DNA from: Rhodovibrionaceae bacterium
Lineage (GTDB): Bacteria > Pseudomonadota > Alphaproteobacteria > Kiloniellales > DSM-21159
DNA length: 64,000 bases
Assembly: GCA_028279885.1 (NCBI GenBank)
Contig: JANQMX010000054.1
Coordinates: forward strand, 62,001-126,000
Reading direction: 5' to 3'
Shown piece after piece: positions 23,292-31,301 of the stretch. Under the pieces are notes generated by a model, which was given only the letters and a program-made list of their open reading frames with translations, searched no databases and had not been told where the DNA came from. The position numbers were made by a program, and so were the translations under genes. Numbering within the stretch: position 1 is the first letter of the stretch; each line of letters starts with the position of its first letter.

Positions 23292-24650
23292 CTAAGCGGC
23301 CGGCGCCGCCTGCTGCGCCGCCTCGCCGTAGAGGGTGCGGGCCGCAATCGCCTCGAAGCCGTCCTCGGCGACCTCCGACAGCAGAATGGGCAGCAGATCG
23401 TCGCGCCCACTCTGCCGGGCGGAGTCGAAGAGCATCTGCTGAAAGACGTCCTGCTGGGCGTGGCTGCCGCCCATCATCCAGAGACTGCGGCGGGCCGGCA
23501 ACAGAACCTCCAGCACCTTGTCGTGCTCGCCACGGCGATGAGCGATGGCCGCTTCGGCCGCCGGGATGGCGGCGGCGGCATAGCGCGGCGGCAGGGTGCC
23601 CTCGTCCTCATGCACGCAGGCGCGCATGCCCAGCACCATGTCGTGCGCCTTCTCGTCCTCGCCCGCCGCCGCCAGGATCATCACGTAGTGCGGGCTGGTG
23701 AAGGGGCTGGTGTGGTCGCCGATGCGGTGACTGACCGCCGACACCAGGTCCTGCCAACGATGCCCTACGTCGATGCCCCGCAACTCCAGCCGCTGCAGCA
23801 AGGAGGCGCAGTTCTGCATGTCGACGTTGAAGTCGTCCATCGCCTGGATGAGCGGTGAGTCCGGGTTGCGGATCTGCTGATCGTAGATCTCCAGAATCGC
23901 GTCGACCTCGCCAAGCTCCAGATGGAACAGGCAGCGGTGCCACCAGAGATGATGGACGAAGTGATTGGCATTGCCCCACTCCCCTTTCAGAGAGTCGAGC
24001 CAGGCCACGCCTTCCTTGGAGCGGCCTTGCATCACCAGGGTGTGCGCCACCGCGTGGGTCGCCCAGTGGTCGGTCGGCGAGAGCTCCACCGCCTGGCGCC
24101 CAGCGCGCTCGGCCGCGTCGTACTGCCCGGTTTCCTCCAGGCCGAAGGACCAAAGCGACAGGTGGCTGTGGTAGTCGGGCGTGGTGGCCTGCCACCGCGG
24201 GTTCGTGCGGTCGATGACCGCATGCATCCAGCGGCTCTCGCCGAGCCAGAAGAGTTCCATTTGCGCCAGGCGCGCGGCCAGCAGATCGTGGGGATGCTCG
24301 GCCAGGATCGCCTCGTAGGCCACGACCGCCGCCGTCAGCTGGCCGGCAAAGGCCGCTTCCAAGGCCTCGATGTAGAGCGCCTCCCGCTTGCTGAGCCCTT
24401 TGGCATGGGCCTGAGCCGCCGTCAGCGACTCCTTGATCTTGGGATAGAAGCGCAGGCTCCGGATCGAGCAGAGCAGCAGCCCCTTGGCGGCATGGGCGAG
24501 CGCGAAATCCGGGTCGTGCTTCAGCGCGGTTTGCAGGCTGGCCATAGTGTCGGCCCGGAAGCCAAGATAGCCGCGCACCGTCTCGCTGTAGGCGGCGGCG
24601 GCCTCGGCGCTGTCGGTGGTTAGCGGGTACCCCCAAGCATCGCTTTGCAT
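23292..24650 (-). CDS. TTC38-type tetratricopeptide repeat protein
   Basis: 452 residues (ATG 24650; an in-frame GTG is one codon earlier). Helical repeats throughout; the run DPDFALAHAAKGLLLCSIRS, then HPHDLLAARLAQMELFWLGES, then DHWATHAVAHTLVMQGRSKEGVAWLDSL with the HHLWWHRCLFHLELGE segment is characteristic of the TTC38 family, found in bacteria and in eukaryotes (human TTC38). Conserved His and Trp residues in HAVAHT and HHLWWH hint at a binding site, but no activity is known. No signal peptide, so it is cytoplasmic. It follows xseA on the same strand by 29 bp, in the reverse order of transcription. Confidence 0.85.
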   Translation of the reverse strand: MQSDAWGYPLTTDSAEAAAAYSETVRGYLGFRADTMASLQTALKHDPDFALAHAAKGLLLCSIRSLRFYPKIKESLTAAQAHAKGLSKREALYIEALEAAFAGQLTAAVVAYEAILAEHPHDLLAARLAQMELFWLGESRWMHAVIDRTNPRWQATTPDYHSHLSLWSFGLEETGQYDAAERAGRQAVELSPTDHWATHAVAHTLVMQGRSKEGVAWLDSLKGEWGNANHFVHHLWWHRCLFHLELGEVDAILEIYDQQIRNPDSPLIQAMDDFNVDMQNCASLLQRLELRGIDVGHRWQDLVSAVSHRIGDHTSPFTSPHYVMILAAAGEDEKAHDMVLGMRACVHEDEGTLPPRYAAAAIPAAEAAIAHRRGEHDKVLEVLLPARRSLWMMGGSHAQQDVFQQMLFDSARQSGRDDLLPILLSEVAEDGFEAIAARTLYGEAAQQAAPAA

Positions 24651-24679
24651 CACTGGTTCTCCAAGCTCTTCGGGCCGGG

Positions 24680-26245
24680 TCAGAGCAAGCTGCCCTGGCT
24701 CCCGTCCTCGTTCTTCTTCGCGCGCTTGCGCGGCTTTGCCGGCGCCGGCGCAGCGGGCGCGTCTGCTGAGATCGTCGCACCCACGCGACCGTCGGCAAAC
24801 TCAAGCGCGACGGCCTGCCCGGCGGCAAGCCCGGAGGCTGCCGTGACCAACCCTTCGGCGCTGTGAACCACCGCATACCCGCGCGCCAGGACCTTGCGGT
24901 AGGAAACGCTGTCGAGCACCCGGCTCAAGGTCTCAAGTTGCTGGCTCGCGGCGCTATGGCGCTGCTCGGCTCCCTGCCGCAGACGACTTGCCCAGTCGCT
25001 TAGACCGCGCTGGCCGTCCTCCACTTGGCGGCGGGGTGGCCGCAGGCGCTCGGCAGCACCGGTCAGGTCGACACCTGCGGCACTGAGACCACGCTGCACG
25101 GCCTTGCCGAGGCGCCCTGTCAGCTCCGCCAGCTCCCGCTCGGCCTGGCGGAGGCTAACGTCCGGTCGCGGCAGGCGGGCACCGAGCTGCGCCACCTCGG
25201 CGGCTTGGCGGTCGAGAAGGCGCCGGGCGGCCAGCTCGGCCCGCTCCCAGCGGTCGTCCAAGCGTTGCGCCCGCTCGGCCAGCAGCGCGCGCGGCTCGGG
25301 CAGGCCCCGGGCCAGGCCCTCCAGCGCCGTGCGGCGCTCGCTCAGGAGGCGCTGGCCGGCGGTCAGGGACCGCCGCTCCAGTTCCATGACCTGTTGCAGC
25401 AGCTCGAGCCGGACCGGCACGGCGATCTCCGCCGCCGCCGTTGGCGTCGGCGCCCGCCGGTCGGCGGCATAGTCGATCAGGGTGGTGTCGGTCTCATGGC
25501 CGACCGCGGAGATCAGCGGAATCTCGGATGCGGCGGCGGCGCGCACGACGATCTCTTCGTTGAAGCTCCAGAGGTCTTCCAGGGAGCCGCCGCCCCGCGC
25601 CACGATCAGGAGGTCCGGCCGCGGCACGGCACCGCCGGCCGGTAGAGTATTGAAGCCCGCAATCGCATTTGCGACTTGCGCCGCAGCCCCCTCCCCCTGA
25701 ACCAGCACAGGCCAGAGCAGCACGCGGCGGGGAAAGCGCTCAGCCAGGCGGTGCAGGATGTCGCGGATGACCGCCCCGGTCGGCGAGGTGACGATGCCGA
25801 TGACCTCGGGCAGATACGGCGGGGGCCGCTTGCGCTCGGCATCGAACAGCCCTTCGGCGGCGAGCTTTCGCTTGCGCTCCTCCAAGAGCTTGAGCAGGGC
25901 CCCTTCGCCAGCCAACTCCAAGGCCTCGATGACCACTTGGTACTTCGAGCGGCCGGCATAGGTGGTGACCCGGCCGGTGGCGATCACCTCCATGCCGTCT
26001 TCGGGCTTGAGGCCCAGACGCCCGGCGACGCCGCGCCAGCAGACCGCGTCGATCACCGCGTCCGTGTCCTTGAGCGACATGTAGAGATGGCCGGAGGCGG
26101 CGCGCTTGAAGCCGGAGATCTCGCCGCGTACGCGGATATGCTCGAAGCGGCTCTCCAGGGTGCCGCGAATGGCCTGGCTCAGCTCGGAAACCGAGATGGC
26201 CGGCAGGTTGCCGGGCGTATCGAAAACGGAAGCTTGGCTACCCAA
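24680..26245 (-). CDS. xseA: Exodeoxyribonuclease VII large subunit
   Basis: 521 residues, apparently starting at TTG 26245 since no ATG/GTG fits and GGAAAGG lies upstream. N-terminal OB domain (ISVSELSQAIRGTLESRFEHIRVRGEISGFKRAASGHLYMSLKD), catalytic domain (VIGIVTSPTGAVIRDILHRLAERFPRRVLLWPVLVQGEGAA, DLLIVARGGGSLEDLWSFNEE, SAVGHETDTTLIDYAADRRAPTPTAAAE), then a long coiled-coil region and a C-terminal domain (RGYAVVHSAEGLVTAASGL). It degrades single-stranded DNA with XseB, which is not in this window. Convergence/divergence: it is divergent from purD with 107 bp between them. Confidence 0.95.
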   Translation of the reverse strand: MGSQASVFDTPGNLPAISVSELSQAIRGTLESRFEHIRVRGEISGFKRAASGHLYMSLKDTDAVIDAVCWRGVAGRLGLKPEDGMEVIATGRVTTYAGRSKYQVVIEALELAGEGALLKLLEERKRKLAAEGLFDAERKRPPPYLPEVIGIVTSPTGAVIRDILHRLAERFPRRVLLWPVLVQGEGAAAQVANAIAGFNTLPAGGAVPRPDLLIVARGGGSLEDLWSFNEEIVVRAAAASEIPLISAVGHETDTTLIDYAADRRAPTPTAAAEIAVPVRLELLQQVMELERRSLTAGQRLLSERRTALEGLARGLPEPRALLAERAQRLDDRWERAELAARRLLDRQAAEVAQLGARLPRPDVSLRQAERELAELTGRLGKAVQRGLSAAGVDLTGAAERLRPPRRQVEDGQRGLSDWASRLRQGAEQRHSAASQQLETLSRVLDSVSYRKVLARGYAVVHSAEGLVTAASGLAAGQAVALEFADGRVGATISADAPAAPAPAKPRKRAKKNEDGSQGSLL

Positions 26246-26352
26246 GGGCTACGACCTTTCCAGACTCGTTCTGGCCTGCCATGTAGTCGGCGGCGCAGCA
26301 GCGAACAGACTAGAACAAAGCGGAGAGTCTCGGCAGTGAAAAGGCGTGAGCT

Positions 26353-27627
26353 ATGAAAATCCTGGTCGTGGGCAGTGGCGGGCGCGAGCATTCGCTCTGC
26401 TGGACCCTTGCGGCTTCGCCGCTCTGCGAGAAGCTCTACTGCGCCCCGGGCAACGCCGGCATCGCGCAGGAAGCCGAGTGCGTGCCGATCGCCGTCGACG
26501 ATATCCCGGCCCTGGTCGACTTCGCCAAGCGAGAGAACATTGAGCTGGTCGTGGTCGGGCCGGAAGCGCCCCTGGTGGCCGGCCTGGTCGACCGCCTGGA
26601 TGAAGCCGGCATCCGCGCCTTCGGCCCCACCGCGGCGGCCGCGGCGCTTGAGGGCTCCAAGGGCTTCACCAAAGACCTCTGCGCCAAGTACGGCATCCCC
26701 ACCGCCGACTACCAGCGCTTCACCGAGGCCGCTGCCGCCAAGGCTTTCGTGCGGGAGCGCAGCCTGCCCATCGTCATCAAGGCTGACGGTCTGGCCGCCG
26801 GTAAGGGCGTGGTCATCGCCACCAGCTTGGAGGAGGCCGACCGCGCCATCGAGGGTGCCCTGGAAGAACAGGCCTTCGGCGCGGCCGGCGCCGAGTTGGT
26901 GATCGAGGACTTCATGGAAGGCGAGGAGGTCAGCTTCTTCGCTCTGGTGGATGGAACATCGGCCGTGCCGCTCGCCTCGGCCCAGGACTACAAGCGGGTC
27001 TTCGACGACGACCAGGGCCCCAACACCGGCGGCATGGGGGCCTACTCCCCCGCCCCGCTGATGACCGATGCGCTTGCCGCCCGCGTCATGGCGGAGATCA
27101 TCGAACCCACCGTCGCCGCCATGGAGGCCGAGAGCCGCCCCTTCAAAGGCGTGCTTTACGCCGGCCTGATGATCACGCCCGAGGGCGACCCCAAGCTGGT
27201 CGAGTACAACGTCCGCTTCGGCGACCCGGAATGCCAGGTGCTCCTGATGCGCCTGATGTCCGATCTGGTGACGGCCCTGGTCGCCACCTGCGACGGCGTG
27301 CTCGGCAGCTTCGATCTGCGCTGGTATCCGGAGGCCGCGCTCTGCATCGTCATGGCCACCGAGGGCTACCCGGGCAGCTATGCGAAGGGCAGCGTGATCG
27401 GCGGGCTGGAGGCGGCGGAAAGCGACGCGGACGTGACCGTCTTCCACGCCGGGACCAAGCAGGGCGCGGACGGCGCCTGTCTGGCCAACGGCGGGCGGGT
27501 GCTCGGGGTCACGGCGCTCGGCGAGAGCATCGGCGCCGCACGGGACCGCGCCTATGCCGCCGTCGACCGGATCGACTGGCCGGAAGGCTTCTGCCGCCGC
27601 GACATCGGCGCGCGGGTGGTGGAGTAG
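26353..27627 (+). CDS. purD: Phosphoribosylamine-glycine ligase (GARS)
   Basis: 424 residues, ATP-grasp enzyme. N-terminal [45 protein letters not shown]-grasp core with [44 protein letters not shown], and [14 protein letters not shown]. It makes glycinamide ribonucleotide in purine synthesis. Full family length. The next 700 bp contain only extragenic repeats, which may also carry its transcription end. Confidence 0.97.
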   Translation: MKILVVGSGGREHSLCWTLAASPLCEKLYCAPGNAGIAQEAECVPIAVDDIPALVDFAKRENIELVVVGPEAPLVAGLVDRLDEAGIRAFGPTAAAAALEGSKGFTKDLCAKYGIPTADYQRFTEAAAAKAFVRERSLPIVIKADGLAAGKGVVIATSLEEADRAIEGALEEQAFGAAGAELVIEDFMEGEEVSFFALVDGTSAVPLASAQDYKRVFDDDQGPNTGGMGAYSPAPLMTDALAARVMAEIIEPTVAAMEAESRPFKGVLYAGLMITPEGDPKLVEYNVRFGDPECQVLLMRLMSDLVTALVATCDGVLGSFDLRWYPEAALCIVMATEGYPGSYAKGSVIGGLEAAESDADVTVFHAGTKQGADGACLANGGRVLGVTALGESIGAARDRAYAAVDRIDWPEGFCRRDIGARVVE

Positions 27628-27695
27628 GCGTACAGCACGCCTCCCCTAATCCAGGCCAGGACCGCTGACCCGCTAACCGTGCGGCCCCTCCGCTC

Positions 27696-28298
27696 GTCAT
27701 CCCGGCCAAGGGCGAAGCCCGCGAGCCGGGAACCATTCATCAGCCCGCGCCTGGCGGCGGCATGGACCCCGGATGTCGCCTCTCGCGAGGCTCCTCCGGG
27801 GTGACGTGCGGAGGGGCTGCGCAGGCCGAAACCCCTCTCAGGACGTCATACTTGGGCGAGCCGCCATGCGGCGAGACCCGAGTATCCAGCGGTAGGCACG
27901 GTTCAAGCTTGTGGCTGGACCCCGGATGTCGCCTCTCGCGAGGCTCCTCCGGGGTGACGAGAAGGGGGGCAGCGATACCAGCAGTTTCTCCCAGACTGTC
28001 ATCCCGGCCAAGGGCGAAGCCCGCGAGCCGGGAACCATGTATCCGTCCGTGCTCATCGCCGATATGGACCCCGGCTCGCGGTCTTTACTAACGCAAAGCC
28101 CTTGGCCGGGGTGACACGCTGTGGGGCGGTGCAGGCCGAAACCTCTCTCAGAATGTCATACTTGGGCGAGCCACGTTAGTGGCGAGACCCGAGTATCCAG
28201 CGGTAGGCCCGGTCCGAGCTTATAGCTGGACCCCGGCTGCCAAGGCTCGCTAGCCGGGACCGCACGCGGCCCCGGGCTCACCTAAGGGCCGGGGTGAC
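27696..28298. repeat. Cluster of four extragenic palindromic repeats, two alternating types
   Basis: Four units fill the 720-bp gap between purD and tadA. Units 1 (27696-27805) and 3 (27998-28115) begin GTCATCCCGGCCAAGGGCG and end CCGGGGTGAC. Units 2 (27845-27958) and 4 (28155-28298) begin GTCATACTTGGGCGAGCC, then GGCGAGACCCGAGTATCCAG, and end CCGGGGTGAC. Type 1 and type 2 alternate with spacings of 302 and 310 bp, so the block looks like a tandem duplication of a two-unit element. Each unit consists of two GC-rich hairpins with GTCA/TGAC outer ends. No gene is seen between them. Confidence 0.8.
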
Positions 28299-28347
28299 GT
28301 GAGGAGGGGAGGCGCGAGCGACGACCGACTCGGGCCGGCAGCGCGCT

Positions 28348-28806
28348 CTATCGCCGCTCCTGGAAGAAAGTCTTCAGCAGCGCGGCGCAGTCCCCTTCCA
28401 GGACACCGCCGACCACCTCGGGCCGGTGGTTGCAGGTCGGCCGTTCGAAGATACGGGCGCCGTGCTCGACCCCGCCGCCCTTGGGGTCGTAGGCACCGAA
28501 CACCAGCCGCCTGAAACGGGCGAAGGCGATCGCCTGGGCGCACATGGCGCAGGGCTCCAGGGTGACGTAGAGGTCCGCCTCCGTCAGGCGCTTGGCCCCC
28601 ACGGAGACGGCCGCCGCCCGGATCGCCAGCATCTCCGCATGGGCGGTGGGGTCGCCGTCCCGCTCCACCCGGTTCTGCCCCAGCGCCAAGACATCCCCCG
28701 CCGTCGAGACCACCACGGCGCCCACCGGCACGTCGCCGGCCCGGCCGGCGGCCTCAGCTTCTGCCAGCGCGAGGCGCATGACGTCGGCAGGCTTCAGGGT
28801 CTTCAT
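28348..28806 (-). CDS. tadA: tRNA adenosine(34) deaminase-type enzyme (TadA)
   Basis: 152 residues from ATG 28806 (MKTLKPADVMRLALAEAEAAGRAGDVPVGAVVV); the ORF track is extended upstream by 129 codons of non-homologous sequence. Cytidine-deaminase fold zinc site: catalytic Glu and His ligand in TAHAEMLAIRAA, Cys ligands in TLEPCAMCAQAI. PTCNHRPEVVGGVLEGDCAALLKTFFQERR is the usual TadA end. It converts A34 to inosine in tRNA-Arg(ACG). Divergent from the pseudouridine synthase gene with 100 bp between. Confidence 0.94.
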   Translation of the reverse strand: MKTLKPADVMRLALAEAEAAGRAGDVPVGAVVVSTAGDVLALGQNRVERDGDPTAHAEMLAIRAAAVSVGAKRLTEADLYVTLEPCAMCAQAIAFARFRRLVFGAYDPKGGGVEHGARIFERPTCNHRPEVVGGVLEGDCAALLKTFFQERR

Positions 28807-28906
28807 TGGTAGATCGGGCGGCATCTTTGCGCGGGGAGTTGCGATGTCTCCAAAAGCCGCTATAGCTTCTGCCACTCCATCATGCATCAACAAGGACCTC
28901 TCCGCC

Positions 28907-29812
28907 ATGACCGCGGATGGCGAGACCCCATGGCGGGTGGCCAAATGGATTGCGCGCAGCGGCCTCTGCTCCCGCCGGGAGGCGGAGGCTTGGGTGTTGG
29001 CCGGCCGGGTCAGCCTGGACGGCGTGCGCCTGGAGACGCCTGCGGCCACGGCCGAGCGGGCCAGCCAGATCATGGTCGACGGCCGGCCGCTGCCGGAGCC
29101 GGAAGGCCCGAAGCTCTGGCGCTTCCACAAGCCGCGCGGTCTTCTCACCACCACCAAGGATCCGGAGGGGCGCCCGACGGTCTTCCAGCGCATCCGCGAT
29201 CAGCTTGGCGAGCTGCCGCACATGATGCCGGTCGGCCGCCTCGACATGAACTCCGAGGGGCTGCTGCTGCTGACCAACGACGGCGCGCTCAAGCGGCGCC
29301 TGGAATTGCCGCAGAGCGGCTGGCTCAGGCGCTACCGGGTGCGGGTCTTTGGCCGGGTGTCGGAAGAGCGGCTGGCGGAGCTGGCCAAGGGTGTCACGGT
29401 GGAGGGCATCGCCTACGGCCCCATCGAAGCCCGGCTCGATGAGCAGCGCGGCGCCAACGCTTGGCTGACCATGGGTCTGCGCGAAGGCAAGAACCGCGAG
29501 ATCCGCAAGGTCTGCGAGCATCTCGGCTGGCAGGTCAATCGCCTCATCCGGGTCGGCTACGGCCCCTTCACCCTTGGCAAGCTGCCACGCGGGCAGATCG
29601 CGCCCGTGCCGCGCGGCCAGCTCGCCGAAGTGCTGGGCGACAAACCCAAAACCACGGAGAAGGTCGGCACCGCCAAGGCCAAGCCGCGCCCGACCAAGCC
29701 GGGTGGACGCAAACCCTCTTCCGGAAAACCCCGCGCCCGGAAAACAGGCCCCGCAAGGCAAGGAGCGGCGAGGCTCACCGGAAGGAAAAGCGATGCGGAT
29801 CGTCGGCGGTAG
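28907..29812 (+). CDS. RluB-type rRNA pseudouridine synthase
   Basis: 301 residues from ATG 28907 (MTADGETPWRVAKWIARSGLCSRREAEAWVLAGRVSLDG); the ORF-track start lies inside the antisense of tadA. N-terminal S4 RNA-binding domain (RVAKWIARSGLCSRREAEAWV), then the RsuA/RluB catalytic domain with the Asp in VGRLDMNSEGLLLLTNDG and the MGLREGKNREIRKVCEHLGWQVNRLIRVGYGPF motif. The C-terminal ~55 residues are a Lys/Arg/Pro-rich disordered tail. It probably modifies 23S rRNA helix 93 or a related site. It overlaps rsmD by 20 bp, coupling two rRNA modifications. Confidence 0.92.
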   Translation: MTADGETPWRVAKWIARSGLCSRREAEAWVLAGRVSLDGVRLETPAATAERASQIMVDGRPLPEPEGPKLWRFHKPRGLLTTTKDPEGRPTVFQRIRDQLGELPHMMPVGRLDMNSEGLLLLTNDGALKRRLELPQSGWLRRYRVRVFGRVSEERLAELAKGVTVEGIAYGPIEARLDEQRGANAWLTMGLREGKNREIRKVCEHLGWQVNRLIRVGYGPFTLGKLPRGQIAPVPRGQLAEVLGDKPKTTEKVGTAKAKPRPTKPGGRKPSSGKPRARKTGPARQGAARLTGRKSDADRRR

Positions 29813-30359
29813 CCTGCGCGGGCGGCCCCTGGCCGCACCGGAAGGCGACGTGGTGCGGCCGACCGCCGACCGCACGCGCGAGGCGCTGTTCAATATCCTG
29901 AGCCACGGCAAGCTGGTCGAGCGGCTCGGCGGCGCCTCGCCCCTGCCCGGCGCCGCCGTGCTGGATGCCTTTGCCGGCACCGGCGCGCTGGGCCTGGAGG
30001 CGCTCTCCCGCGGCACCCGCCAGATCACCTTCATCGAGCGCTACGCCCCAGCCCTCACCGTGCTGCGGCAGAACATCAAGAAGCTCGGCGTCGCCGAACA
30101 GTGCCGCGTCTTCGACCGCGACGCCCTGGTGCCGCCGCCCGCGCCCGAGCCCTGCCAGCTCGTCTTCATGGACCCGCCTTACAACGAGAACCTGGCCCTG
30201 CCTGCCCTCACCGCGCTGCAGACGGCCGGCTGGCTGGCCGAAGGCGCCCTGATCTCGCTCGAAGTGATGAAAAGCGAAGCCGTCACCCTGCCGGACGACT
30301 TCACGATCCTCGACGACCGCACCTACGGCAAGGCACGGTTGATTATCTTGGGCACCTAA
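29793..30359 (+). CDS. rsmD: 16S rRNA (guanine(966)-N(2))-methyltransferase
   Basis: 188 residues from ATG 29793 (MRIVGGSLRGRPLAAPEGDVVRPTADRTREALFNIL), the family's normal N-terminus. SAM-binding Rossmann fold with VLDAFAGTGALGLEALSRG, and the catalytic motif IV LVFMDPPYNENL (DPPY). It methylates G966 of 16S rRNA. Starts within the end of the pseudouridine synthase gene; its stop overlaps the convergent PEP-CTERM gene's stop by 3 bp. Confidence 0.95.
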   Translation: MRIVGGSLRGRPLAAPEGDVVRPTADRTREALFNILSHGKLVERLGGASPLPGAAVLDAFAGTGALGLEALSRGTRQITFIERYAPALTVLRQNIKKLGVAEQCRVFDRDALVPPPAPEPCQLVFMDPPYNENLALPALTALQTAGWLAEGALISLEVMKSEAVTLPDDFTILDDRTYGKARLIILGT

Positions 30360-31030
30360 GCTCGCGCACGTCGGCCAGCGATGCCCAGGCCGAGCAGGCC
30401 GAGGCCGAACAGCGCCAGGGTGCCCGGCTCAGGCAGGTCCACGATACGCGAAGCTTCGATTTCCACGCCATTGTAAAGGCCGCTGACGCTCCAGTTCGTG
30501 CCGCCGTCGATGGAAAAGCGGTAGCCGTCGTAGCTGACCTCGGCGCTCGGTGTCGGCGGGAAGTTGGCCGCGAGACGATTCCAGATCAGCCCGTTTGCGA
30601 CTGCCGGCCCTTCGAGCACGAACCAGTAGCTGGTGCCGGCCATCAAGGTGAAGGCGCTGACGGCCGTCAGAGTTTCCTGTACAGCGACCGCGCCCGCGGC
30701 GACAGAGGCCGGATTGAATGCGACAAGTTGGCCACCGGGGTCACCGCCAACGTCGGAAAAGATACCGCCGGTCACGGAACGCACGACATTGTCCCTATTG
30801 CTGAACAGACCGCTCATGGAAGTGAAGGACAGATCGTTGACGCCGACGGTGAGGCCAACCGCCTTAATGCGGACGTTGCCATTGATGTCGAGACCGAGAG
30901 CGGTGCCGGTGTTGCTGCCGGCGGCCGGCAGGTTGGACAGGATGACGATCGCTTGGGCCGGCTGCGCCAGGCTCAGCGTGAAGGCGCAGAGTCCGGTGAA
31001 AAGCAGGCTACGCAGGAAAACCTTGGACAT
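30356..31030 (-). CDS. PEP-CTERM sorting-domain surface protein
   Basis: 224 residues. Signal peptide (MSKVFLRSLLFTGLCAFTLSLAQPAQA), a beta-rich exported domain of ~165 residues (DLSFTSMSGLFSNRDNV, TSYWFVLEGPAVANGLIWNRL, YRFSIDGGTNWSVSGLYNGVEIEA) like the choice-of-anchor R class, and a C-terminal sorting signal: PEP motif in DLPEPGTLALFGLGLLGLGIAG followed by the basic RRARA. Exosortase would recognise and cleave it during export; none is in the window. A sigma-54 promoter with two upstream boxes precedes it (separate entries), as known for PEP-CTERM regulons tied to exopolysaccharide or biofilm formation. Confidence 0.92.
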   Translation of the reverse strand: MSKVFLRSLLFTGLCAFTLSLAQPAQAIVILSNLPAAGSNTGTALGLDINGNVRIKAVGLTVGVNDLSFTSMSGLFSNRDNVVRSVTGGIFSDVGGDPGGQLVAFNPASVAAGAVAVQETLTAVSAFTLMAGTSYWFVLEGPAVANGLIWNRLAANFPPTPSAEVSYDGYRFSIDGGTNWSVSGLYNGVEIEASRIVDLPEPGTLALFGLGLLGLGIAGRRARA

Positions 31031-31135
31031 CGTGAATTACACTCCCCTAGCCCACGAGGGAGGTAGCAAGAAACCGCCTCACGCTCGCTGGTTTCAGCCA
31101 TATTCTCAAAGCATGGCCTTACACGCGAGTAGTAA

Positions 31136-31151
31136 GCAAATTTCGGGCCAA
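31136..31151 (-). promoter_or_regulatory. Sigma-54 (-24/-12) promoter of the PEP-CTERM gene
   Basis: On the minus strand the sequence TTGGCCCGAAATTTGCTT matches the RpoN consensus TGGCACG-N4-TTGCW at all but one position, with GG and GC separated by exactly 10 nt. Transcription would start near 31124, giving a ~94-nt leader before the ATG at 31030. Position and match are strong; it is the only such site I noticed in the window. Confidence 0.82.
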
Positions 31152-31213
31152 CATTGGTTATTTTTGAACGCCAACGGCTTGTGATATATACACTCTGGAA
31201 GAGTATATAGAAT

Positions 31214-31270
31214 TGTAAAGAATCCCGACGGTTTTTGTGCATTATGGGAAAAACTGTAAAGTTTCCCGAC
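31214..31270 (-). promoter_or_regulatory. Paired upstream activator boxes of the PEP-CTERM gene
   Basis: Two copies of CCCGAC-type boxes lie 41 bp apart in plus-strand spelling: TGTAAAGAATCCCGAC (31214-31229) and TGTAAAGTTTCCCGAC (31255-31270); only two central bases differ. They are ~90-150 bp upstream of the sigma-54 start site, where an enhancer-binding response regulator would sit, about four helical turns apart. PEP-CTERM genes in other bacteria depend on RpoN and a PrsR-type activator; assignment to PrsR is inference. Confidence 0.72.
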
Positions 31271-31301
31271 ACCCCAGAGACATTGCGCCGGAACGGTCAG
31301 T

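Noticed and set aside
27696-28298. Possible CRISPR array
   Set aside because: Spacing is irregular (110-150 bp), the repeats are long palindromes of two types and no cas genes are present.
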